Below, piece by piece: positions 10,883 through 24,571 of a DNA stretch of 64,000 bases (position 1 is its first letter; the number at the start of each line of letters is the position of its first letter). The position numbers were made by a program, and so were the translations under genes. Under the pieces are notes generated by a model. The model did no database searches. It saw only the letters and a program-made list of their open reading frames with translations, and had not been told where the DNA came from. The stretch comes from Megascapheus bottae (Eukaryota; Chordata; Mammalia; Rodentia; Geomyidae), in assembly GCA_024803745.1 (NCBI GenBank), contig JANJXV010000030.1:887001-951000 (forward strand), in the 5' to 3' direction.

Positions 10883-11159
10883 ACGGCATTCCCTCATGCT
10901 TACTCGACCCTCTTTTGCTAAACTGACGTTACAGACACAGTGGGCCTCTCCCTCCTTCCCCCTCCCTCCCTCCCTCTCACCTGGAGTCCTGGCCCTGCTG
11001 TCTTCCCACCTCTCTGTCCTGGGCTCCTCCTCAGCTCCTCTGTGTGAGCTGCTGGGGCCAGTTAACCCCTCCTCTCCTGTGACTCCCTCTCCTTTCCTCT
11101 CCTTTGCCTTGAGGCCTCGCTCGCTCTCCTGTCGTCCGGAGCTGCCCTCCCCACAAGCT

Positions 11160-11265
11160 CACCCGGGCCGCGTTCCTCACAGCGGCAGCTGCACGCGTGT
11201 CTCTTCAGGGAGACGGATGTGCCCGGCCGGCCCGGCCGCGGGGTGCCCGTGAACTGCGCTGGTCT
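11160..11265. other. CpG-dense patch
   Basis: A stretch of about 100 bases with many CpG steps, including 'gggccgcgttcc', 'gcacgcgtgtc' and 'ggccggcccggccgcggg'. It is too short to call a CpG island with confidence. A promoter is possible, but no adjacent exon was recognised. Confidence 0.3.
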
Positions 11266-11478
11266 TCATTGCTGGTGGGTGAGGTCGGGGGTTGCGTCAT
11301 CTTCTGCCTCTCCTCAGCCCCTGGGTGGTGTGTGCGCCCACAAGATCAGTGTCCCCTCCTTAATTCATCCAGGAAAGGATGAAGTCACTGGACCCGGCAG
11401 GCAGAGAGACGACCGCCCAGGTCAGCCGGCACCTGGCGCTCCTGCCATCCCATTCTAACGTAATGTCTGGAGCCCAGC

Positions 11479-11591
11479 AACACACACACACACGTGTGCA
11501 CATAACACACATGCACGCACACCCACACAACTCTCACACACACTCCCCCATGCAACTCACACAGCTCTCACATGCAACACACACATGCACA

Positions 11592-11629
<38 letters not shown>
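11479..11629. repeat. (CA)n-rich tract
   Basis: A 150-base tract of CA repeats, interrupted on the left by 'catgcacgcacaccc' and 'actctcac' variants and ending in a pure CA run of about 35 bases. The mixture suggests an old repeat with one actively slipping end. Confidence 0.95.
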
Positions 11630-11630
<1 letters not shown>

Positions 11631-13008
11631 AGGCCCTCTGATATTTTCTGGGAGTGTTGGAACCTTGCTTGAAGTCATTAGATTTCTCCCACTCTCAAGG
11701 GTAGACCAAATCGAAGGTAATTAAGGGGGACATTAGATGGAAGAAACAATTGGAACGACTGGGATACTGGCAGTGGGTAATGCTACACTTCATGCAGTGG
11801 ACACTGAGCGCGTGCCCGTTGCCGTTTCATAAGCACATCTCAAAGCTGTTTCCTATCTGTAGTGACAGATGGAAGGATGGATCACCTTAGCAAAGGAGGA
11901 ACTGACCCCGTTACACTGAACACACTGTCAACGGAAATCAGAAACACTGGCACGGTGGGGGTGAGACCGGAGATTCTGTGCAGAGTGAACGGAAGTGTAT
12001 TCACACCACCAGCAGGTGTAGACGGGGTGGGCTGTGCCGGCCGTCGACGTCCAGGGACAAGACCCAGGGCACAGGTGTTCAGGACATCTTCCCTTCGTAT
12101 TGTCTAAGACCCGACAGGTCTCCCTGCCACGGAAAGAATCTTGGATTGATGGCTTGGGATGTGTGAGCGTGACTCCTCTGGACTGAGCCTCCATCCAGAG
12201 CGGCTTTCAGGGGGTTACTGGGGAAAAATCATAGCCACCAAGAGGAAAAGAAGTGTGCTAGCCCACGAGGAAGACGGTGGAGTTTTCTGGGCAGCATTGG
12301 GCTAGGTCTACCGTGATTCTAGAAATTATCTCTGTGCTGTGAGATAAACAGAGCATTTACAGTTGATGATACATTGCAAGATCTGGATTCCTCTGGGGAA
12401 ATTAAGTTTTATATTTTCTGCAGGCTTTGTGAGTCCCAGCGAGTTCATGTTAGCTTTGGAGAGGAATCTCAGTTCTGGTGGCTCCAGTGACACGTGTGGG
12501 TGTGGTCCTTTCTGGAGGACCCATCCCCCCTGCGAACCAAGTTCCAACCTTAAACAAAGATGGTACTTTAGCCTCAAACAACACAGGAGATATGCAAAGG
12601 GATTAATTTTGAAATGCAAGGGAAGACGTGGGGAGTGTTTGGAGTGTCCTGGGAAAACCAATGACAAAACCTGCAGATGTTTCTATTTAATACGTATCTA
12701 AACCTGCCTCGCCAGCAAGTGTCTGCCCCTGAGGGTCCCCAGAATCCATGGCACTCTGCTCTGCCCCTGGTCTCAAAGGGTGCATCTGAACTGACCGCCT
12801 ACTGTGTGCCAGGCACTCAGCCGGCTTCCTGTCAGAGAGAGACTGTGAGGGTGGGGAGGGGCCTGGGGGGGCTGGGGTGATGGGTGGTGCAGAGGGAGGG
12901 GAGGCCTTCCTCCCCAGGGCTCTGGCGGGGCCTGTAGTGAGCCCAGACTCCTTGGCAGGTGCAAGTGTGCTTCAGATTCATGAGGAATAAGCCCCCTCCC
13001 TGTCCCCG
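11630..13008. other. Unique DNA, no gene seen
   Basis: AT-richer stretches at 11660-11780 and 12310-12440 and 12540-12710 look like single-copy sequence. A G-rich patch lies at 12846-12905. No repeat family or gene was recognised. Confidence 0.4.
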
Positions 13009-13029
13009 CCCCCCCTCCCCCCCCCCCCC
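13009..13029. repeat. Poly-C-rich tract
   Basis: Two C runs separated by one T, the longer run about 13 bases. Such runs are prone to sequencing and assembly length errors. Confidence 0.9.
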
Positions 13030-14868
13030 GCTTTTAGTGAGCACACAGCAGTTTTGTGTTGGGGTGGATTGGAGAATGCAGGGCCTCCCCTCCACTCTCC
13101 CCTGATTTCTGATGGCTTGCTTGCTGCAGGCTCTCCCCCGCTTTTTGCGTCACCTCTCTTAACCTGTGCAGGCATCTCGGGCCTGGCTACTCCACACTGA
13201 CTTTTGGTTTGCAGGGAGTAGATACTGATTGCTAGGTGCTGAGTCCCAGCTGTTTCTGCCTAGGTGTGCACAAGGGAGAGACGGCCTCCCTCTGAGGACA
13301 GCACCGAGCCATCTGGAAGCCCAGCTACCTGCCTTGCTTGAAGCAGAAACGCTGGCTGTGGAAGGTAAGTCCAGTGGCTGACGGCCAGTCAGTGCTGGCG
13401 GTCATGGTTGTCTCACTCGAAGGCCTCAGGCCTTTTCCAGGCACCTCCCTGTTTCCCTGCAGCCCAGAGGCAGAGAAGAGCACATACCTGTTGTGTAGGT
13501 GGCCACGTCCTGGAACTGCTGTTGTGTGGCCAAGACCTGAACTCTGTACAAAGGCTCTTAGTGAGGGAGCTCTGTGAGGGGGCCGGAGGCGATCGGGAGG
13601 GGCCTTAGAGACTCCAATCTTTCCTTGTTCACAGGCCATTGGAAGCGGCTTCTCCACTGCCTGTCGCTGGAGAGCCAGGGGTCTGTGGAGCCAGCCTTCC
13701 GCCATCCCCTTCTGTTTGTTCTTGCTTTGGATTCATGGGGGTTGGGGAGACAGGTGCAGGGGTGAGGCGTGGACGGACCCCTGGTCAAGTCTCACACCGG
13801 CGTGAGACAGAATGGCGTTTGTGGAGAGTTACAGCTTGAATGAACCCACGGCCTGTTGGCTTCAGAGGAATCATAAGCATGACACGCAAAGGCACCGTAA
13901 TTACACAGATGGGTTTTGATTGGCAGCTCTGGCCCCCAGGCAGTAAGCAACGGGCTGGCACTCCCGAGCGGCTGGGTCCCGGCACAGCCTGGTGTCGTGT
14001 GCAGCCCCGTTCCTGACGGCCCTGCCCGCCACTCACACGGAATGATGGCCCCATTTGCAGGGAGGAAAGGCAAGATGGAATGCAGCCTTGCTTCTGAGTT
14101 AGGGGTTTTGCCTTTCGCTATCCACGTGTGTTCCGGGAATCCTGGTCTGTGCGCCTCGGCATGTGTCATGGAAGACATGCCCCTGTGGGTGGGGCTCCCC
14201 TCCGCCGTGTCCTCTGCACAAGCATGGCGGCCGTTCTGGTTTAGGCTTTTGTGATGAAGGCCACCAGGAGCATTCTCGTTACAGATGATGCTGACTGTGT
14301 GCTTTCCTCTCCCGTGAGTATCTAGCGGTGGACTAGAGGGTCAGGTGAGGGATGTTTGATGACGTGTGAGGGATGGTGGTCCTGCAGGGAGGGGGTGGAG
14401 GAGGTCTGGCACAGACTGGCGGGGGGCATTTTCAGCTTGGCTCTGTGGAGCTGATTGAGAGGGCTGGGAGTGGAAGCCCTAGGCCTTAGCTTGCATTGCA
14501 TTCTTCATACATTTCTCTTTTTGGACAATGTCACCCCCTCCTTCCCTTCAGTTAAAAATAGTTTTTATGGTGTTTTCTGTGTCCTGCATGGTAGTTTTGT
14601 TGCCTCTAAAGCCATGCTTTCTCTTTGAAGCGGCACGATGTTGATTGCTTCGGTTCCTCTGGTCCCCCTGTAATTCTGTTTTGTGTGTGTGTGAGATCTG
14701 GCTCAAGGGCTACCCGCGGGCCCCCACCCCGCCGTGTGGACAGAGCGGTGTCAGCACCCCGTACCCCTCTGCTCTGCACCGGGCTGCAGATCGGTTGGCT
14801 GGGTGAGGACTGATTGTAACGTATAGGGTGAAGTCCTGAGAGACAAACTCAGATTTAGAGTAGAGTTG
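13030..14868. other. Unique DNA with one weak exon candidate
   Basis: About 1.8 kb of single-copy-looking sequence. The only gene-like signal is a possible 101-base exon at 13264-13364, entered separately. A mildly AT-rich stretch lies near 14500-14640. No repeat family was recognised. Confidence 0.4.
13264..13364 (+). other. Weak candidate exon flanked by splice-like signals
   Basis: The left border follows 'ctgtttctgcctag', a pyrimidine-rich acceptor-like site. The right border is 'ggaag' followed by 'gtaagt', a near-perfect donor. The 101-base interval is open in one frame (codons starting tgt gca caa) and closed in the other two. An alternative acceptor at 13214 would give 150 bases, closed in all frames, which would have to be non-coding. 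I recognise no protein family in the short translation. Isolated splice-like pairs are common by chance. Confidence 0.12.
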
Positions 14869-14963
14869 TGGCCGGGTGTGGGGCATGATGGCTCCTGCCT
14901 GTAACGTAACCTCAGCGACTTGGGAGGCAGAGATCAGGAGGATTGGAGGTTGAGGCCTCTGGG
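14869..14963 (+). mobile_element. B1/7SL-like SINE head
   Basis: Starts at 'tggccgggtgtggggcatga' and continues with 'cctgtaacgtaacctcagcg' and 'gaggcagagatcaggaggat'. The normal right half is missing; the sequence runs straight into a 28-bp tandem array, so the array probably replaced or grew from the element. Confidence 0.8.
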
Positions 14964-14969
14964 GTGGCG

Positions 14970-15112
14970 GCATGGGCAGCGTGGAGGTGGGGGCAGCGGC
15001 GTGGGCAGCGTGGAGGGGGGGCAGCGGCGTGGGCAGCGTGGAGGGGGGCAGCGGCGTGGGCAGCGTGGAGGGGGGCAGTGGCGTGGGCAGCGTGGAGGTG
15101 GGGTGGATCGTG
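14970..15112. repeat. 27-29-bp G-rich minisatellite, about 5 copies
   Basis: Copies of 'gggcagcgtggagg' plus a G run and 'cagcggcgt' begin at 14974, 15003, 15031, 15058 and 15085. Period changes (29, 28, 27, 27) come from the length of the G run. The G runs could pair as G-quadruplexes on the plus strand. Confidence 0.92.
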
Positions 15113-15251
15113 GTAGGGAGCGCTGGGCTGCCTTTCTCACTTGTGGGGTCAGGCCTGGTGTTGGCCACTGTCCGTTAGAGCTGCTGAACACGTGAGCCAC
15201 AGGGCCCACAGTGAGGAGATAGCAAGCCCACCCTGGGAGGTGCCAGTGCCA
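15113..15251. other. Short unique spacer
   Basis: Unremarkable sequence between two arrays. No feature was recognised. Confidence 0.4.
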
Positions 15252-15916
15252 AGGACCTGATCTCCACGAGGGGAACTGACCTTAACACCCAGAACTACTA
15301 AGAAAACGGAGAGGACCTGATCTCCACGAGGGGAACTGACCTTAACACCCAGAACCACTAAGAAAACAGAGAGGACCTGATCTCCACGAGGGGAACTGAC
15401 CTTAACACGCAGAACCACTAAGAAAACAGAGAGGACCTGATCTCCACGAGGGGAACTGACCTTAACACCCAGAACCACTAAGAAAACGGAGAGGACCTGA
15501 TCTCCACGAGGGGAACTGACCTTAACACCCAGAACCACTAAGAAAACGGAGAGGACCTGATCTCCACGAGGGGAACTGACCTTAACACGCAGAACCACTA
15601 AGAAAACGGAGAGGACCTGATCTCCACGAGGGGAACTGACCTTAACACGCAGAACCACTAAGAAAACAGAGAGGACCTGATCTCCACGAGGGGAACTGAC
15701 CTTAACACGCAGAACCACTAAGAAAACGGAGAGGACCTGATCTCCACGAGGGGAACTGACCTTAACACACAGAACCACTAAGAAAACGGAGAGGACCTGA
15801 TCTCCACGAGGGGAACTGACCTTAACACGCAGAACCACTAAGAAAACAGAGAGGACCTGATCTCCACGAGGGGAACTGACCTTAACACGCAGAACCACTA
15901 AGGAAACGGAGAGGAC
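15252..15916. repeat. 60-bp minisatellite, 11 copies
   Basis: Eleven head-to-tail copies of exactly 60 bases begin at 15252 and end in a partial copy. The core 'aggacctgatctccacgagg' and 'ggaactgaccttaacac' is invariant. Copies differ at two main sites: ccc, cgc or cac after 'aaca', and 'acgga' or 'acaga' near the end. Because 60 is a multiple of three, the minus strand stays open for 266 codons (15149-15949) as a repeated hydrophobic 20-residue unit; I read this as a by-product. Each copy carries TTAAGGTCA on the minus strand (first at 15277-15285), matching the TNAAGGTCA consensus of ERR nuclear receptors. Confidence 0.97.
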
Positions 15917-16560
15917 TCTCAGTGAATCATCACATAGATTTTGAGACAAAACAGGGAATAGTTTCTGGGAATGAAGATAGGAATGGCGTCAAGAAAAGCA
16001 AGTCCAGCAACGTTTTCATTTGAATAGTGGAGCTCTTAAAAGCCAGGAATATCTTTTTTTTTTTTAACTTTAAAGGACTGAGCAGTGCCTCTTCAATCAA
16101 ACTATTGTCACTTCATTGAATGTGTTCAAAATGATGAATAAAACATAAACAGGCAGAATGAGCGGTTGTTACCATGGACGATCGAAATCGCAGATGGCTC
16201 GTGACAGTGGCGAAGGCTCTCTTTAGTTCCTGCTTGGATTTTGCTGGATCAGCCAGCCTTTTCCCTAGGTGTTGATTTACATGTGCTTTGGGCAAAGATA
16301 GCTAACGTTTAGCCCGTCTGAGGAGAATTTGCTTTGGATGACTCAAATCAATAATCCGGAGTTGGTGAGGGTCTGGGAAACAAATGCATATAAATTCCTT
16401 AGAAAATGGAAGCCTTGATCCCTCCAGATCTCCAAGGCCCGCCCACACTGGGTTTGAGGGATCTCTGTGTGCAAGCTGTGCGTAGATCAGGATGAAGGAA
16501 TAGTATGCAGCTGAGTGCATACTGTGGACGCAACCTCTAACACACGCTCCTCAGTCTCCG
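15917..16560. other. Unique AT-leaning DNA, no gene seen
   Basis: Includes a T13 run near 16052-16064 and AT-leaning single-copy sequence to about 16400. No repeat family was recognised. Confidence 0.4.
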
Positions 16561-16757
16561 TGCCAGGAGCGCACATCCACAATCCTAGCCTCTTAGCAGG
16601 CTGAGATCTGAGATCATGCCTCAAGCTGTGTAACTGTTACCTCCCGTTAATGACCAGAAAGCCGGAGTGGAGCTGTGACTCAAGGGTAGAGTGCGAGCCT
16701 AGACGGGAGCAAGGCAGGGAAAGAGCCTAGGCCCTGTGTTCAAGCCCGAGGACTGGC
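16561..16757 (+). mobile_element. Composite SINE
   Basis: Begins 'tgccaggagcgcacatcc', has head motif 'ctgagatctgagatcatgcc', a linker, then the Geo-type tail 'agctgtgactcaagggtaga' and B-box-like 'gtgttcaagcccgaggactg'. Its 3' end passes directly into a CA-rich tract. Confidence 0.88.
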
Positions 16758-16944
16758 ACGCGTGTGCTCACACGCACCCACCTCCCCACATGCACACACA
16801 CATGTGCACACATGCACACATGCACACACGTGCACACACGCACATGCGCGCGCACACGTGCACACACATGCACGCACACACACGCACACATACACATGTG
16901 CACACACGCATGCACGCACGCGCGCACACACACACACACACACA
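16758..16944. repeat. (CA)n/(CG) microsatellite at a SINE tail
   Basis: About 185 bases of CA repeats with many CG and TG steps ('cacatgcgcgcgcacacg'), ending in a pure CA run. It starts where a SINE A-tail is expected. The long alternating purine-pyrimidine content gives Z-DNA potential. Confidence 0.95.
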
Positions 16945-19540
<2,596 letters not shown>

Positions 19541-21823
19541 ACCCTGCTTCTCATTGTGAGGCCTCCCTTTGCTCTTATCCCTCCCAGCTCCTCATTCCTG
19601 GCAGACCACGGATGGAGAGGTGCTGTGGCCAGGGAGAGGAGGGCAGTGCTGGGTGGGTGGAAGCAGGCCCTGGGCTGGGCGGGCGCCCGAGGGAGGACAG
19701 TGCAGAGGGCGGGGTGGCGGCTGGGACGGAGGCCTGGGCCTGGACCGGGGAGAGCCGGCCCGCGGCTGCCCTTGCTCTCTAGACTGTTGAGCTTTTGCTT
19801 CTTCACCCACCGTGGTGTGAGAGTCTGCTGCTGTTTGCACACTGTCTGCCTGGGCATCCCTCTTTCCATCTGTTCTTAACAAAACAAAAAACAAACAGAA
19901 AAAGACACCAACCAAGTTAAATTTAAACTCACCCAGACACAAGCGCCAGGTCTTCACAAAGCTCTGGAAGCGGGAAGAAAATTCTCCTCGCGTGACTCAT
20001 CCGTGAGACTTTTCCCGTTCACAGACCATGGCCGAGGCGCCTGTTTTCAAGAGCAGTGCCACTGCCAGCCGGTTCCCTGTCCCAGAGACGCGTGTCCCAG
20101 CCACTGGCCACGCCTGCCCATTTCCTGTTGCATTACGAATCCTCTCCTGTGGCAGGCCACATCCCAGGATCACCTGTGTGGACAAGACCTGGGTGTCCCG
20201 GGGGTGCCAGCTGGTTCCACATAGGTCTTTGTGGAAGATGGGGTGATGTGGCTGTGACCCTGCCCTGTGCCTGTGTCATCTGTGCCGCCTGTGTGCCAGG
20301 CTGGATAGATTTCCTGTCATGAATTGACCAAGGGAGGGGCCTTAGGCCTGCAGTCTCAGAGGGAGCCAGGTGGACCTCCGTTCTCACTGGTGCCCTGCAG
20401 GGCAGGGAGGGTCAGGCCGTCAGCCCTGGCTACGGTTGCCTACTCAACGCCAGGAAGTGGCACGGATTCCTGACAGGCTCGGGGAGAGGTGAGCCGAGTC
20501 CAGCTCCTCACGTCCGCAGGGCTGGGGCTGAAACAGCAGTAAGAGCCAGAGTGGACCCTGTGTGTCCAGGGTTCAGTGGATGGTCCGAGGCAGCATTGGA
20601 AGAGTGGACGTGATTCTCAGGAGGAGGGGAGTCAGGTGCATCATGGAGGAAGATTCACATCGAAGCTTACGGAATCCACAGAGCACAGGGTTGGCCCACG
20701 GCCAGGGGGCCCGGTGATAAGGCTCTGCTGTGAAAGGCTCTCTTCTGGGGCGACAGCAGTGCCTGGCCTTGCTCTGCTCCCTTCTCCCACCCTGTCCCTA
20801 CAGTCTCTGAATGGACAGCTTAGATCACCCCCGAGGGCCCAGCTTCCTGTGGCCTCGGAGGTGGGGGGCGGCCTGGCCGGTGGGGCTGTGCTCGAGCTCG
20901 CCAACTCCTTCCCAGGTGCTCTCCCGCGCGGGTCCAGAGGCCGCCGGCAGCTCCCCTGGCAGGCGGGCTCTGCTGTCTGTGCTCGCTCACAGTGCCAAGG
21001 TGACAAGGCAGGTGCGTGGCTCCATGGTGTGTGTGGTAGGCCTAGAGGGGGAGAGGGCAGGGGCCATGCAGGGCCACCAGCCGGGGGAGAGGCCTGCTGG
21101 CCTGCAGGAGTGGAAGTGGGTAGGGAGGGCAGTCGGGCTGCACGGCCTGCAGGTCCGCCACGAGGCATGGACCGGTCTTCAGGAGCTGGTCTTCAGGAGC
21201 TGCACTCGCACCGGCCAGGCTGCTCCCCGCTGTAGCTGGGTTGCGGGGCGAGGCCCTGGGCCTGCCCTGGTGAGACTCATGTCTTTCCTGGGGCGCTCCA
21301 TGTCTCATGGCACAGGAGCATCAGGTACGGCTCAGGTTGCACCCGTGGGGGGTCTGTGAGAAGAGGGGACCCTCCCCAGCTCCTTTCCCCTCCCCAGGGA
21401 CTCCTGGCTGGGGTCCTGGCGTCAGCATTGCCATGCATGGCTTTCCATGCACATCTGCGGGAGGAGGGGGGAGGATCCCGCCTGCCCCCCCTGGTGCCTC
21501 GTAAGCAAGCCGGAGGTTCCACACCAGCTGCCCGTGAGAGGCGTTTTTAATAGAACTCACCTCAGAGCTAAGAGGAAAATGCTGCCTCTGAGCTTTTGTA
21601 CCAAAGCCTATGAAAGAGGCACAGGTGGGGTTTCTCATGCAAAACCTCCGCCAGGGCCCCGGGAAAATATCTGATGAGGTGGTTGGCCCGTGGGGAAGGG
21701 GTTAGTTGGATTTCATGCCTTCCCCCCTCCCCCAGCATCTAGCCTTCTGCTGTGATGACAGGATCACAGTGTTAAAAGCTGAATCATAGTTTATCTTTTT
21801 AACGTTTGTGAGCGGTGGAGCTG

Positions 21824-21824
<1 letters not shown>
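19541..21824. other. Unique GC-rich DNA, no gene seen
   Basis: CpG-leaning stretches occur at 19670-19770 and 20860-20950. A 14-bp unit 'gtcttcaggagctg' is duplicated in tandem at about 21175-21202. Long open frames (up to 219 codons at 20576-21235) coincide with GC-rich DNA and opposing frames of similar length. No gene was recognised. Confidence 0.4.

Positions 21825-21874
<50 letters not shown>
21825..21874. repeat. (TG)n microsatellite
   Basis: A pure TG run of about 50 bases, likely polymorphic. Confidence 0.97.
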
Positions 21875-21877
<3 letters not shown>

Positions 21878-21996
21878 CCGTGCACATGCGCTAGATACTG
21901 CCCGTCTGACATTGGGATCAATCTTCCCCTGGCCTCATTTCGCCGCCAGCACAGCCCAGGGCCGTGGTCACACACAGCCTCACATGGGCCTACCTG

Positions 21997-22220
21997 AGGC
22001 CCAACAGTTTGTTTGTTTTTTCCCCCAGTCCTGGGCTTGAGCTCAGGGCCTGAGCACTGTTCTTGGACTTTCTCAAGGCTAGAGCTCTACCACTTGAGCC
22101 TCAGCACCACTTCTGGCCTTTTCTATGTATGTGGTACTGAGGAATGGAACCCGGGTCTTCGTGCATGCTAGGCGAGCACTTTAACCACCAGGCCACACTC
22201 TGGACCAGGCCCAACAGTTT
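21997..22220 (-). mobile_element. IDL-Geo-type dimeric SINE with target-site duplication
   Basis: Minus-strand dimer (body 22011-22206) with the complement of 'cagtcctgggcttgagctca' and 'gagctctaccacttgagcct' in the right half, and of 'ttctatgtatgtggtactga' and 'cgggtcttcgtgcatgctag' in the left half. An exact 14-bp duplication, 'aggcccaacagttt', lies at 21997-22010 and 22207-22220. It closely resembles the copies at 7774-8000 and 34570-34781. Confidence 0.93.
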
Positions 22221-24298
22221 TGGGCAGCACTCCCAAACCTGGCACGTGGTGGGGTGGAAGAGAGCAGCACCTCGCAGGGAGAAGGGGAAGGGAGGAGACC
22301 AGGAGGGAAGGAGCCAAGATGGTGAAATGGGATGGTTGGTCTTGTGCCTCCCCCTTTATCCTGCGGTGGTTCTTGAGTGAGTGAATCACGGAGCAGTTAC
22401 TAAAAGAGAAAGGCCTTTCTGCCTGTAGGACACAGACTAGATCCTGCAGTGGCAGAAGGGGAGTCTTCTAGTCTGTGCCATCCCCCACCCCCTCCCCCGC
22501 CACAGGCTGTGCTGGGCGCGGACTGGCTTCCCAGAACGGCGGGTGTGGCTTAGGGTGAAGGTTTGGCTCCCAGGGGAAAAGCTTTTGAAGTTGTTTGAAG
22601 CAAAAGAAATCGCTTTATTTGCCTCATGCTGACGGTGCATCGGCCCTGCCTGCTTGGGGTTTAAATCTCTCCCACCCGCCGCTTTCTCATATCTGCGTCC
22701 AGCAGGAGCCTGTGGTTCACCTGCCCCTGCTTTCCCCAGACACGCGATCCATCGGCTAGTGCAGAGGCACGGCCCGCTCAGGGAGCTGCCTGCAGGATGG
22801 AGGGCGGGCTGCAGGGAGCCCTGGCAGGCCTCGGGCAGCCTCCCCCCCCCCCCCCCCCCCGTTCCCCCTTAGAGAGAAAGCTGGGTGAATCCCTCCCAGG
22901 CCGAAGAATGGGGGCTGGGAAGTCACCGTCCTCGGGGAAGGGGGAAGGGAGGCTCTGCAGAGCTTCTCCGTCTGGTCGGGGAGGTGCGGGCAGCTCGAGG
23001 CCCCCGGAGCTCTCCAGAGTCTCTGATGCCCCCTGAGGGAGGGGGGAAGGCCTGGGCGACACCCCCCCCAGCCTCACAGCCAAGGTCAGTGTGCCTGGCA
23101 CACCGCAGCTCCAGCCAAAGCAGCAGCTCTGGAAGAAGGGTCCTTAGAGGAGGCCTCCGTGAGTGGGGAGGCCACACCTGGATGCCGCATTCAAAAGCCA
23201 TCAGGAGGAGTGGGGACTTAGTAACCTCACTGCTCGAGGGGGTGGGGCCTGTGCCCCTCTCCTCTGGGAGCCCGCAAGGTGCCACCATCCCCTCCCCTTC
23301 CACTGTGGCTCACACCTGTAAGCTCAGAAGTCCTTGCTGATGGCTTGGTTTTGGTGGATCTCGTTTGTGGTGGATCTGGATGTGATTAGGCGCCTCTCTG
23401 TTCCCAGTCCCGCGACAACACACTGCTGCTCATTCATCGTCAATCACTCGTCTCTGGTGGTCAGGCCTTGCCCAGGTGCTGCGCCTGTTTTCCAGCTTCC
23501 ATGCGCTTCCTTCTCTTCTGTGTTGACAAGGCTCCGGGCGGTATAAGGGAGAGAGAGCAGCGGAGGCACGGGCTTCGGGGGTATCCGTCCCCGGGGCCTA
23601 AATCGACGTGTCTCTGGCTGAAGCTGGGCTTCGAGGAGGAGATTTGGTTTAAACCCATTTTAGCTAATCTCTTAATTTTATTTCTGTGGTCCCGGTGCTC
23701 ACAAGGCCTTCATATTGGCACTGAGACTGGGCAGAGAGGCCTTCTCTGGTAAGCTCTTGGTCTTCACGGATGGGCCTCACGGGTTCTCTGACTGCTCCTG
23801 TTTGGGGCACTGTGCAATAGTGATTTCAGCCTCACAAAGGGAATTTTGTATATAAAACGACACGTAAAGGGATTAAAAATAGCTACAGGTGTGCCTTCAT
23901 AGAAATAGGGTTCGGGTACTTTTAACTTTCCTGCCAGTGGCTGAGGTTCCGACCCCAGGCCCCATGCCCAGGCCGGGGGAGGTTTCCTGCAGGGGTCTCT
24001 GGTGGGGTTTCAGCTGGCAGCGTGGCGTGGTCGGGTCCCGTGGGGCCTGGGCGGCTCTGGGGCCTGGTCTTCTGCCTTGTTTCCATGGGCAGGTGTCAGC
24101 CCTGCAGCTGTTGGTGACTGCGGCTTGGTGCCTGCAGGGCCGCCCTGTGGTCACCTGGGCCCGGGACTGGGGTTCTCCTGACCCGGCGCAGCCACACATG
24201 CTCGTGAGCCCACGAGTGGTGGAACCACGACTTCAGGAGCTCGGCACGCGCACCTTTAAACCTCCGCCACGAGGACAGCAGTCAAAGTGAGCGCCCGC
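22221..24298. other. Unique DNA, no gene seen
   Basis: GC-rich to about 23300, including the C19 run at 22842-22860, then more balanced. An AT-rich patch at 23640-23700 and another at 23800-23940 ('gtatataaaacgacacg') look like single-copy sequence. No repeat family or gene was recognised. Confidence 0.4.
22842..22860. repeat. Poly-C tract, 19 bases
   Basis: An uninterrupted run of 19 C. Its true length is uncertain, as such runs are hard to sequence. It shifts the frame of any open frame crossing it. Confidence 0.9.
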
Positions 24299-24385
24299 CG
24301 GGCGCCAGTGGCTCACGCCTGTAACCCCAGCCACTCAAGAGGCCGAGGGCTGAGGGTCGTGGTTTGAGGTTGGTGGCGTGGAGAG
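24299..24385 (+). mobile_element. B1/7SL-like SINE head, truncated
   Basis: Recognised by 'gggcgccagtggctcacgcc' and 'tgtaaccccagccactcaag'. It loses identity after 'ggtttgaggttggtgg', so the tRNA-related right half is absent. Confidence 0.85.
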
Positions 24386-24571
24386 TCTGGTGTCTGTAAT
24401 GGGGGCAGAGTGTCCTCTGGCCAATCTGACAGCTTGGCCGCAGGACTCGCCATCTTTGGGAATTTGTCCTTGGCTCTGGGCTGCCCTAGCTGTGCTTGAG
24501 TGGGTGTGGGGACGAGTCGGGGTCTCAGAGGCCCCTGTGAGATGAGGCGGAGGGAGGGCTAGATGCAAAGC

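Larger units (their letters stand above)
9978..11478. other. Unique DNA with AT-rich island and short tandem patch
   Basis: Holds an AT-rich island at 10435-10560, an imperfect 'ggtggcct' decamer patch at 10813-10882, a C/T-rich stretch at 10945-11110 and a CpG-dense stretch at about 11160-11260. No gene was recognised. Confidence 0.45.

Noticed and set aside
15252..15916. CRISPR-like array
   Set aside because: The repeats abut with no unique spacers, and the DNA is mammalian.
15149..15949. A 266-codon minus-strand open frame with a repeated hydrophobic 20-residue unit
   Set aside because: It coincides with the 60-bp minisatellite. A period divisible by three keeps frames open without selection, and there is no promoter, splice or family evidence.
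20576..21359. Frames of 175-219 codons on both strands
   Set aside because: Opposing overlapping frames in GC-rich sequence, with no splice context and no recognisable domain.
22842..23340. CpG-rich promoter or first exon near the poly-C run
   Set aside because: CpG density is only moderate and no donor-linked open frame was convincing.
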